DNA of 6,948 bases. Source: Deltaproteobacteria bacterium. Its GTDB lineage: Bacteria > Myxococcota > Myxococcia > Myxococcales > Myxococcaceae. The position numbers were made by a program, and so were the translations under genes. The stretch covers positions 1-6,948 of the forward strand of contig VGRA01000137.1 of the NCBI GenBank assembly GCA_016875515.1. Direction: 5' to 3'. The notes beneath the pieces were generated by a model. It saw only the letters and a list, made by a program, of their open reading frames with translations, searched no databases and was not told where the DNA came from. Below, piece by piece: positions 1 through 5,225 of this stretch (the first letter of the stretch is position 1; every line of letters begins with the position of its first letter).

Positions 1-1165
1 CCTCGGTCCGCATTCCGTCCTGGACGGCGGCGTCGGTGTCTCCGGGCGGGATGGGAGGGGGGAGGTGCTCCACCCCGCCGCCGTCCGTGGTGGGATCCGA
101 CAGCGCGGAGACCACCGCGGCGCGCGTCTCCTCCGCGGGGACCGCGCGCGGTTCCACCGCGCCGTCCTTCCATGCGGCCACCTGCTCGAGGAACTCGCGC
201 GGCAGCTTCGGGGCGCGTCCGCTCTCCTCGAGGTCCTCGGCGTAGAGCCACCCGAGGAGCCGGACCATCTGTTCCGGGCCGAACGTGGGGGCGTTGGCGT
301 ACAGGTACCCGGAGAGGGCCTCGGCGAGCGCCTGGGCGCTGGGGTAGCGGTCCCCGCGCTCCACGGCCATGGCGGTGAGGATGATGCGCTCGAACGCGGG
401 CGTCAGCGCGGGGTTGAGCTCGCGGGGGCGCTTGAAGTCCCCCTTCACGATCTTCCCGAGCACCTCGATCATCTTCCCCTCGAAGGGGAGGCGCCCGCAG
501 GCCATCTCGTACAGCAGCACGCCCGCGGCGTAGACGTCCGTGCGCGCGTCCAGGTCCTTGCCGCGGGCCTGCTCGGGGGCGAAGTAGAGGTACTTGCCCT
601 TGACCGCGCCGGTCTGGGTCTCGTCCCGCCCGGCCATGCGGGCCTTGGCGATGCCGAAGTCCACCAACTTCACCTGCCCCTCGAAGGCGAGCAGGACGTT
701 CTGGGGGCTGACGTCCCGGTGGATGATGTTGAGGGGCTTGCCCTCGCCGTCCAGGCGGGTGTGGGCGTAGTGCAGGCCGCGGCAGACCTGCAGGGCCACG
801 TAGGCGGCGAAGGTGGAGGGCAGCCAGGGGATGCCGCGTCCGCGCAGCGCCTTGAGGACGCGCGAGAGCGGCTGCCCGTCCACGAACTCCATGGCGAGGA
901 AGTACTCGCCGCCGATCTCCCCGAAGTCGAATACCTGCGCGATGTTCCCGTGGCTGAGCCCCACGGAGATCTTCGCCTCGTCAATGAACATCTGGACGAA
1001 GCGGCGGTTGTCGGCGAACGCGGGGAGGATTTTCTTGATCACCATCTCCTTGGTGACCCCGGCCGCGGCGGTGTAGCGGGCGCGGTAGATCTCCGCCATG
1101 CCCCCCATGGCGAGCCTGTCCAGGAGCTTGTACTTGCCAAAGCGCTGCCCATCCCCGGATGCCAC
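1..1165 (-). CDS. Serine/threonine protein kinase, Hanks type (C-terminus off the left edge)
   Basis: Cytoplasmic Ser/Thr kinase that would phosphorylate protein substrates with ATP. The 388 visible residues are open to the window edge. The kinase domain spans about residues 11-288: glycine-rich loop AMGGMAEIY (19-27, first glycine replaced by Ala), ATP-binding Lys44 in VIKK, helix-C Glu63, catalytic loop HRDVSPQN (149-156), Mg-binding DFG (169-171), APE (196-198) and Asp210 of subdomain IX. The usual Lys of HRDxKPxN is Ser153, a variant I recall as common in myxobacterial kinases. Residues after about 330 are Pro/Ala/Glu-rich and probably disordered; any further sensor or membrane segment lies outside the window. 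The GTG start is chosen because an in-frame TGA lies three codons upstream, a GAGGGG Shine-Dalgarno sits 9 nt before it, and the next in-frame ATG would cut into the glycine-rich loop. Substrate unknown. Kinase identity is secure. Confidence 0.95.
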   Translation of the reverse strand, partial: MASGDGQRFGKYKLLDRLAMGGMAEIYRARYTAAAGVTKEMVIKKILPAFADNRRFVQMFIDEAKISVGLSHGNIAQVFDFGEIGGEYFLAMEFVDGQPLSRVLKALRGRGIPWLPSTFAAYVALQVCRGLHYAHTRLDGEGKPLNIIHRDVSPQNVLLAFEGQVKLVDFGIAKARMAGRDETQTGAVKGKYLYFAPEQARGKDLDARTDVYAAGVLLYEMACGRLPFEGKMIEVLGKIVKGDFKRPRELNPALTPAFERIILTAMAVERGDRYPSAQALAEALSGYLYANAPTFGPEQMVRLLGWLYAEDLEESGRAPKLPREFLEQVAAWKDGAVEPRAVPAEETRAAVVSALSDPTTDGGGVEHLPPPIPPGDTDAAVQDGMRTE

Positions 1166-2180
1166 GTGCCGTCACCCCTCGCGCGAACTGGACGGTACGC
1201 AGGCTAGCACGCGGGGCGCCCTGGCCCTGCTGCTCGTGGCGGCGCTCGCCCTTCCGCTCCCCGCACTGGCGGCGGCGCCCGGGTTGCTGCTGCTGCCCGG
1301 CCTGGGAACGCCTGCACGGGCGTCCGTCTCCGGGAGGGTGCTCCGGACGGCGCCCACCCACGGCAGCTCGCCGCTCTCGCGGAACCTGCGGGCGCTGGGG
1401 GCCTCGGGGCTGCCGGACGCGGTGGTGCTGGTGGAGTTGCTCGGCGTGCGCGCCGAGGTCCGGACGGACGGGACCGGCGCCTTCACGGCCGTACTGGCGC
1501 CGGCAGACGCGCCGTTTCCCCCGGGCGTTCATGCCGCGACCGCGCGCGTGGCAGACACGGTGGCCACCGCGCCGGTGACGGTGCTGGATCCCGCGGCGCC
1601 CTTCCTCGTGGTCTCGGACGTGGACGACACGGTGGTGGAGACGCACGTCACCTCTCGGCTCCGGCTGTTGGGGACGGCGCTCTTCAGGGATGGTCTCTCG
1701 CAGCGCGCCGTGGCGGGAATGGCCGGCTGGTACCGGTGCCTCGTGGGTGGCAAGCCCGCGCGGCCCGGGCTGGTGTTCCTCTCCGGCTCGCCGGTCCCGT
1801 TCGCCCCGCGGATCCGCACGCTGCTCTTGCGCGAGGGGTTCTCCGCGGCGCCACTGCTGCTGCGCCCGTCGCTGGGCGCGTCCAACGCCGAGCACAAGCG
1901 GACGGCGCTCGAGCGACTCGCGGCGCTCCAGCCTGCGCCGCTGCTCCTGGTGGGAGACAGCGGGGAGCAGGATCCGGAGATCTACGCCGCCTTCCGCGCG
2001 GCCCACCCGGACCGGGTGCTCGGCATCTACATCCGGGAGGCGGGTGGCGAGGTGGGGCCGGAGCGGCTCGCGGGCATGGCGCGGTTCCGCGACGCCGCGG
2101 ACGCCGCCGCCGACAGCGCTGGGCGAGGGTGGGCCGGGCGGGACTGCGTGGAGAGGGAAGTGATAGGAGCCGCCCCATGA
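1134..2180 (+). CDS. Exported App1-family (DUF2183) phosphatase, HAD superfamily
   Basis: Likely Mg-dependent phosphatase. Yeast App1 dephosphorylates phosphatidate, but the substrate here is unproven. Numbering from TTG 1134 (348 aa), the HAD motifs appear in order: DVDDT (162-166, nucleophile Asp162 and acid Asp164), LSGSP (216-220), Lys255 in EHKR, and GDSGEQD (274-280) followed by PEIY. DxDxT plus GDSGEQDPEIY is typical of the App1 catalytic domain. Before it lie a hydrophobic export signal (ALALLLVAALALPLPALAAA) and a beta-rich segment beginning VSGRVL. The start is uncertain. The longest frame begins at ATG 1098 but overlaps the divergent kinase by 68 bp. TTG 1134 has AGGAG 7 nt upstream but still overlaps by 32 bp. 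GTG 1236 avoids overlap but loses half the signal. Third-position GC becomes typical only from about 1210. Translationally coupled to the next gene by ATGA (2177-2180). Confidence 0.85.
   Translation: MPKRCPSPDATCRHPSRELDGTQASTRGALALLLVAALALPLPALAAAPGLLLLPGLGTPARASVSGRVLRTAPTHGSSPLSRNLRALGASGLPDAVVLVELLGVRAEVRTDGTGAFTAVLAPADAPFPPGVHAATARVADTVATAPVTVLDPAAPFLVVSDVDDTVVETHVTSRLRLLGTALFRDGLSQRAVAGMAGWYRCLVGGKPARPGLVFLSGSPVPFAPRIRTLLLREGFSAAPLLLRPSLGASNAEHKRTALERLAALQPAPLLLVGDSGEQDPEIYAAFRAAHPDRVLGIYIREAGGEVGPERLAGMARFRDAADAAADSAGRGWAGRDCVEREVIGAAP
1175..1180 (-). promoter_or_regulatory. Ribosome binding site of the kinase gene
   Basis: On the minus strand GAGGGG lies 9 nt before the GTG at 1165. 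It supports GTG as the kinase start, since the frame is closed by TGA immediately upstream. Confidence 0.6.
2165..2169 (+). promoter_or_regulatory. Ribosome binding site fixing the start of the two-domain lipoprotein
   Basis: AGGAG lies inside the end of the phosphatase gene, 7 nt before ATG 2177. It selects this ATG, which overlaps the upstream stop as ATGA, over the ATG four codons further in. Confidence 0.75.
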
Positions 2181-3007
2181 GGTCCGCCATGCCCAGCCGC
2201 CGCTCGTTCCCGTTCACGCTCGCTTTCACTGCGCTCCCGCTGCTCGCCTCCGGTTGCCGCGAGGAGAAGGCCGCCCCGCCGCTGTCGTCCCTGGCGCCTG
2301 CGCCGTTGCCCACGGTCCCGGGAAGCCAGCCCGCGGTGGCAGACGCGGGTATTGAGGCGGCGCGCGAGGCCGCCTACCAGGTTGCGCCCGCGGAGCTCTT
2401 CGGCGAGCCGGTGCCCACCGGCGCGGCGCGCGTGGAGCTGGTGGGCGGGGTGGCGAAGCTGCGCGGAAAGGACCACGCGCTGGAGGACGCCTCCGCGCGC
2501 GCGCAGTTGCTCGCGGCGGCGGGCGGCAAGGTGCTGCTGGTGCCGGACGCGGACACCTACGTGGCCCAGGTGGCCCCGCTGCTGGTCGCGCTGGAGGACG
2601 GCAAGGTGGAGACGTGGTTGGGCCACCCGTCCGGGAAGGTGGCCTGGAAGCTCACGCTGCGCGACGAAGCCGAGTTCAACACCTGGCTCGAGCAGCCGGT
2701 GCCGGGGAAGGTGCGGATTGTCCAGCGCGCGGATGGACTGGAGCTGGTCACCAACATGGGCAAGGTGCTTGGCGCAGACCCCAATGGCCCCTCCCTTCCG
2801 CTGCGCGGTGGGCGGCTGGACGTGGCGGCCGAGCGCGCCGGGCTGGAGAAGGTGCAGAAGCGTTTCGAGGCGCCGGACATCTGCCTCCTGCCGTCGTTCG
2901 GGACGGAGTTGGCGCAGGTGGCCGAGGTGCTGTCGGGCACGTTCCGCGCGGCGGGGGAGGGGATCTTCCCCGAGCGGTGCCTGGTCTACCCGCGCCCGCG
3001 GAAGTGA
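2177..3007 (+). CDS. Lipoprotein with two apparent ExbD/TolR-like domains
   Basis: 276 aa, predicted cell-envelope lipoprotein. The N-terminus has basic R8R9, a hydrophobic stretch and LLASGC with lipidated Cys27 (Ala rather than Leu at -3, a slightly weak lipobox). SRRSF (7-11) also resembles a twin-arginine motif. A Pro/Ala-rich linker (about 32-58) leads to two similar segments: VLLVPDADTYVAQVAPLL (119-136) and ICLLPSFGTELAQVAEVL (235-252). Each follows a helix-like stretch and precedes a Gly-containing turn and strand, the pattern of the periplasmic ExbD/TolR fold. There is no ExbD-type transmembrane helix, so a role as a proton-channel partner is unlikely. Cys236 and Cys268 could form a disulfide. 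The start is set by the AGGAG at 2165 and the ATGA overlap with the phosphatase gene, so the pair should be co-expressed. The ExbD resemblance is pattern recognition, not a database match; function unknown. Confidence 0.85.
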   Translation: MRSAMPSRRSFPFTLAFTALPLLASGCREEKAAPPLSSLAPAPLPTVPGSQPAVADAGIEAAREAAYQVAPAELFGEPVPTGAARVELVGGVAKLRGKDHALEDASARAQLLAAAGGKVLLVPDADTYVAQVAPLLVALEDGKVETWLGHPSGKVAWKLTLRDEAEFNTWLEQPVPGKVRIVQRADGLELVTNMGKVLGADPNGPSLPLRGGRLDVAAERAGLEKVQKRFEAPDICLLPSFGTELAQVAEVLSGTFRAAGEGIFPERCLVYPRPRK

Positions 3008-3008
3008 A

Positions 3009-3347
3009 TCAGATGCCGTCCGGCCCCACGCAGACGGTCTGGGTGCTGCCGTTGGCCGAGCGGCACGCGTAGCCGCCCCGGCAGTCCGACTTCGTCTTGT
3101 CACACGCCTTGAGGCAGCCGGCCATGCCCTTGCCGATCACGTCCACCACGCAGACGGAGCCTTCCGGGCAGGACTCCGCGTTGACGACCGTGCACTGCTT
3201 GGTGCAGTAGCCGCCGGGAGCGAAGGTCGCCGCGAGGCAGACCTGCCCGCCGCAGTCCGCTTCGCTGTCACAAGCGTCTGCCACGGTGGCGGCGCAGCCC
3301 TGCAGCAGGCCGGCGAGTGCGAGTCCAACGAGTGCCCAGCTGCGCAT
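3009..3347 (-). CDS. Small Cys-rich lipoprotein
   Basis: 112 aa. Residues 1-17 are a lipoprotein signal ending LLQGC, with lipidated Cys18. The mature part has 12 further cysteines in about 95 residues, in two roughly similar halves: CxxxxDCGGxxC with GGYCTKQC, then CPEGSVCV, CLKAC and DCRGGYAC. The even number and spacing suggest six disulfides in an extracytoplasmic protein on the cell envelope. Similar Cys-rich lipoproteins with CPxGxxC and CRxGYxC motifs are, as I recall, frequent in myxobacteria, but no function can be assigned. ATG 3347 has GGGAG 7 nt upstream. It converges on the two-domain lipoprotein with one base (3008) between the stop codons. Its promoter must lie in or before the roughly 65 bp up to the terminator at 3415; I found no clear -35/-10 there. 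Confidence 0.85.
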   Translation of the reverse strand: MRSWALVGLALAGLLQGCAATVADACDSEADCGGQVCLAATFAPGGYCTKQCTVVNAESCPEGSVCVVDVIGKGMAGCLKACDKTKSDCRGGYACRSANGSTQTVCVGPDGI

Positions 3348-3414
3348 GGTGCGGCTCCCTCGGGTGGGGTGGAGAAGGTGCGACCGTTTTCTAGCGCGGA
3401 CGGCAAGGAGGATG

Positions 3415-3450
3415 AAAAAAGCGGGCGGTGGAACTGAGCCCACCGCCCGC
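3415..3450 (-). terminator. Intrinsic terminator of the 3476-4105 lipoprotein gene
   Basis: Perfect 11-bp GC-rich stem (GCGGGCGGTGG at 3421-3431 with CCACCGCCCGC at 3440-3450) and 8-nt loop (3432-3439). On the minus strand it is followed directly by six T (A6 at 3415-3420). It starts about 25 nt past the stop of the minus-strand lipoprotein gene, so it ends that transcript and insulates the Cys-rich lipoprotein gene downstream. It lacks a T tract on the plus strand, so it is directional. Confidence 0.9.
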
Positions 3451-3475
3451 CGGGAACGTCCGCGTCGCTGACGCG

Positions 3476-4105
3476 CTAGGCCTTGTCGTCCTCGACCTTG
3501 GCGAGCGAGTAGTCGGCGGTGAAGGAGACCGTCTCCTTCGAGTAGGTGTGCTTCTCGGAGGCCGTCTGGATGTGGCCGTCCAGCACCACGGAGACGGAGG
3601 CGCCGGACTTGGCCACGGCGGAGAACGCCACCGTCTGGGTCACGTCCGCGTCGAGGAAGTCGGAGATCTCGCCGCTCATGTCCAGCTTGCCCTTGAAGCG
3701 GATATTGATGTTTCCGCTGGCGGAGTCGTCCGTCTCGTTGAAGTCGAAGCTGACGGCCAGGCTGATGGAACCGTTGTAGAAGACCTTCCCGTCGTCCGAG
3801 AAGTTGTCGTACCTGACCTTGAAGACGGCCGCGCCGTCCGGGATGCCCACGAAGAGGGTGCCGAGGGTGTCCCACTCCAGGGTGGCGGTGCCGCTCTTCT
3901 GGCCGGACACCTTGATGTCCACCTTGGACGCGCCGGACTTCAGCGCGCGCAGCGCGGCGCCGCGGGCGGCGGTGGCAGGGGAGGAGGCCTGGAACAGCGC
4001 CTCGGCGGCGCCCTCCTTTCCACCCCCCAGTCGTGCGCCAGGGGCGCAGGCGGCGAGGGTGAAGGAAACGGCTGCAGCCAGGGCCAGACGGGTGCCGTGC
4101 TTCAT
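3476..4105 (-). CDS. Putative lipoprotein of unknown function, beta-rich
   Basis: 209 aa. MKHGTR followed by a hydrophobic stretch and TLAAC gives a clear lipobox with Cys20. A short Ala/Gly-rich linker leads to about 150 residues of alternating polar/hydrophobic strands, for example KVDIKVSGQ, TATLEWDTLG, SISLAVSFDFN, NINIRFKGKLDMSGE and ASVSVVLDGHIQT, ending in EDDKA. This suggests an all-beta sandwich or barrel-like fold exposed at the envelope. I do not recognise the family. The reading frame stays open upstream to 4243, but ATG 4105 is chosen because AGGAG lies 6 nt before it and the signal peptide starts there; the upstream extension is basic and non-coding in character. It is a single-gene transcript: its own terminator follows (3415-3450), and a possible promoter lies at 4217-4243, divergent from the mraZ promoter. 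Confidence 0.88.
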   Translation of the reverse strand: MKHGTRLALAAAVSFTLAACAPGARLGGGKEGAAEALFQASSPATAARGAALRALKSGASKVDIKVSGQKSGTATLEWDTLGTLFVGIPDGAAVFKVRYDNFSDDGKVFYNGSISLAVSFDFNETDDSASGNINIRFKGKLDMSGEISDFLDADVTQTVAFSAVAKSGASVSVVLDGHIQTASEKHTYSKETVSFTADYSLAKVEDDKA

Positions 4106-4216
4106 GAACTGCTCCTGTGTGCGGAAGGTTCCGCGCGTGGGTGTGAGCGGCGGGCTTCTCCCCCGCGTCCGCCGGCCGCGGACATGACGTGGCGAGGGGG
4201 CCAACCGGGCGAGCGG

Positions 4217-4243
4217 GTTATCAAGCGCTCCGGGGAGCGTCAA
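4217..4243 (-). promoter_or_regulatory. Candidate promoter for the 3476-4105 lipoprotein gene
   Basis: On the minus strand TTGACG (4243-4238) and GATAAC (4222-4217) are separated by 15 bp, shorter than the optimal 17. The spacer holds a perfect inverted repeat, CGCTCC-GG-GGAGCG (4226-4239), that could be an operator or chance. It would give a leader of roughly 105 nt. Weak to moderate evidence. Confidence 0.4.
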
Positions 4244-4278
4244 CGTCCCGGGAAGGCCACTGCCACCGGGTGGATTCT

Positions 4279-4307
4279 TTGACCCATCCCTGTAGCACCC
4301 CTATTTT
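4279..4307 (+). promoter_or_regulatory. Sigma-70 type promoter of the mraZ/dcw operon
   Basis: TTGACC (4279-4284) and TATTTT (4302-4307) with an optimal 17-bp spacer. Each box is close to consensus, and the AT-rich -10 stands out in very GC-rich surroundings. The predicted transcription start is near 4314, leaving about 70 nt of leader before the mraZ GTG, with the MraZ-like repeats directly after the start point. Confidence 0.75.
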
Positions 4308-4319
4308 CGCCACCGGTCG

Positions 4320-4349
4320 TGGCAAGGAGTGGTAAGGAGTGGGGCTCTC
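4320..4349 (+). promoter_or_regulatory. Probable MraZ operator: TGG direct repeats at 10-bp period
   Basis: Three consecutive 10-bp units begin with TGG at 4320, 4330 and 4340: TGGCAAGGAG, TGGTAAGGAG, TGGGGCTCTC. The first two differ by one base. In E. coli MraZ binds TGGGN repeats with 5-nt spacers, the same 10-bp period, between the mra promoter and the start codon. Position, period and core agree here. Bound MraZ oligomer would cover about +6 to +35 and block early transcription, giving negative autoregulation of the division operon. The repeat is seen directly; the binding is inferred. Confidence 0.7.
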
Positions 4350-4364
4350 GCCCATGAAATGGGC
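4350..4364 (+). repeat. Inverted repeat GCCCAT-GAA-ATGGGC in the mraZ leader
   Basis: Perfect 6-bp arms around a 3-nt centre, abutting the TGG direct repeats and ending 19 nt before the mraZ GTG. Its right arm puts TGGGC at 4360 and its left arm puts TGGGC on the minus strand at 4350-4354, so the 10-bp register of the operator continues. It could be an extra MraZ contact or a small RNA hairpin near the ribosome site. Confidence 0.55.
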
Positions 4365-4383
4365 ATCCGGTGGTGGGTGAACC

Positions 4384-4836
4384 GTGTTTCGTGGCGTCTT
4401 CGAGCACCAGGTGGACGGGAAGGGGCGCACGAGCCTCCCGGCCCGGCTGCGCGAAGTGCTGGTGGGGCACTACGACGAGCGGCTGATCCTCACGACTGCG
4501 CTGGATGGATGTCTCCACGCCTACCCGGTGCGGGAATGGGAGCAGCTGGAGCAGGCCCTCGCCAAGCGCAGCGCCATGGAGCCCGGGGTGAAGACCCTGA
4601 TGCGGCTGTACGTGGCCCCTGCGCAGGAGGTGGCGCTGGACAAGCTGGGGCGGGTCCTCGTCCCCCCCTCGCTGCGCGCGCACGCCGGGCTGGAGCGGGA
4701 CGTGGTGTGGGCCGGCATGGTGAAGGTGCTGGAGCTGTGGAGCCGCACCGGCTGGGCGAAGGCGCAGGAGGAGGCGCGGGCCGAGGTGGACTCCGCGCAG
4801 CTCATGCGCGTGCTGACGGAGCTGCGGCAGGGATGA
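4384..4836 (+). CDS. mraZ: Transcriptional regulator MraZ
   Basis: 150 aa, normal length for MraZ, a DNA-binding protein that forms rings and in E. coli represses its own dcw operon. It has two AbrB/SpoVT-like halves, each with the family signature: [15 protein letters not shown] (about 10-24) and [14 protein letters not shown] (about 89-102). The N-terminal MFRGV is also typical. The start is GTG (GTG TTT CGT), preceded only by GGTGG/GGGTG, a mediocre ribosome site, which suggests modest translation. First gene of the operon; its TGA overlaps the ATG of the STAS gene (ATGA 4833-4836). Probable targets are the repeats at 4320-4364. Identity very sure. Confidence 0.97.
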   Translation: MFRGVFEHQVDGKGRTSLPARLREVLVGHYDERLILTTALDGCLHAYPVREWEQLEQALAKRSAMEPGVKTLMRLYVAPAQEVALDKLGRVLVPPSLRAHAGLERDVVWAGMVKVLELWSRTGWAKAQEEARAEVDSAQLMRVLTELRQG

Positions 4837-5225
4837 GCGCCCCCTTCGCCTCAGCGCACGAGGCCCACGTGGCCGTGGAGCCGGTGACGGCGGCGGGGGA
4901 GCCCCCGGTGGCCACGCTGTTCCTGGAAGGGGAGCTGTCCCGCGAGGGGCTCTCCGGGGTGGGCGAGACGCTCTTCCGGCTGGTGAACCGCGGCTGCCGC
5001 AAGGTGGTGGTGGATCTCTCCGAGGTGGGCCACCTGGACTACCGCGGGGTGAAGCCGCTGGTGCAGCGGGCGACGCTGCTGCGGGCGGCGGGCGGGGACA
5101 TCAAGCTGTGCGGCGCCTCGCCCTACGTGGCGGCCATCCTGCGGGTGGCCGGGGCGTGGCAAGAGCTGGAACTGTACCCCACGCGCGCCTCGGCGCTGGC
5201 CGCGTTCCGGCCGGGGTGGGCATGA
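4833..5225 (+). CDS. STAS-domain protein (anti-sigma-factor antagonist-like) lacking the phospho-serine
   Basis: 130 aa with a single STAS domain at about residues 26-124: [15 protein letters not shown] (strand 1 and strand 2 region), [19 protein letters not shown] (58-76), then [17 protein letters not shown] and a C-terminal ASALAAF helix. In SpoIIAA-type antagonists the sequence after the Asp-x-Ser strand is D-S-S-G, with the second Ser phosphorylated by the partner anti-sigma kinase. Here it is D69-Y70-R71-G72, so the acceptor is Arg. It cannot be switched by the classic Ser phosphorylation and may be a constitutive binder or a structural STAS module. No sigma factor, anti-sigma kinase or transporter is adjacent. 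Start ATG 4833 overlaps the mraZ stop and its own stop overlaps rsmH, so it is expressed with the division genes. The frame is open upstream to 4329, but that part is the shadow of mraZ. Cytosolic; partner unknown. Confidence 0.88.
   Translation: MSAPFASAHEAHVAVEPVTAAGEPPVATLFLEGELSREGLSGVGETLFRLVNRGCRKVVVDLSEVGHLDYRGVKPLVQRATLLRAAGGDIKLCGASPYVAAILRVAGAWQELELYPTRASALAAFRPGWA

Noticed and set aside
65..1207. Long plus-strand frame of 380 codons over the kinase gene
   Set aside because: It is antisense to a kinase with intact motifs. The product is Leu/Val/Gly/Glu/His-rich low-information sequence, the usual shadow caused by extreme third-position GC.
981..2006. Minus-strand frame of 341 codons across the kinase start and the phosphatase gene
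   Set aside because: Its sequence is Arg/Gln/Gly/Pro-rich with no domain; it is out of frame with the kinase and antisense to the phosphatase motifs.
3348..3875. Upstream extension of the Cys-rich lipoprotein frame
   Set aside because: It reads out of frame through the terminator and the neighbouring lipoprotein gene and is Arg/Gly-rich; the true start at 3347 has a Shine-Dalgarno and signal peptide.
4167..4183. Hairpin GTCCGC-CGGCC-GCGGAC in the mraZ/lipoprotein intergenic region
   Set aside because: It has only a 6-bp stem, no T tract and no riboswitch-like conserved elements around it; it is likely chance in GC-rich DNA.
4106..4243. N-terminal extension of the 3476-4105 lipoprotein
   Set aside because: The extension would place a basic 46-residue stretch before a complete lipoprotein signal and would bypass the AGGAG at the right distance from ATG 4105.
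4329..4832. N-terminal extension of the STAS gene across mraZ
   Set aside because: It is the +1/-1 frame shadow of mraZ, Gly/Ala/Arg-rich; the STAS domain fits the start at 4833.
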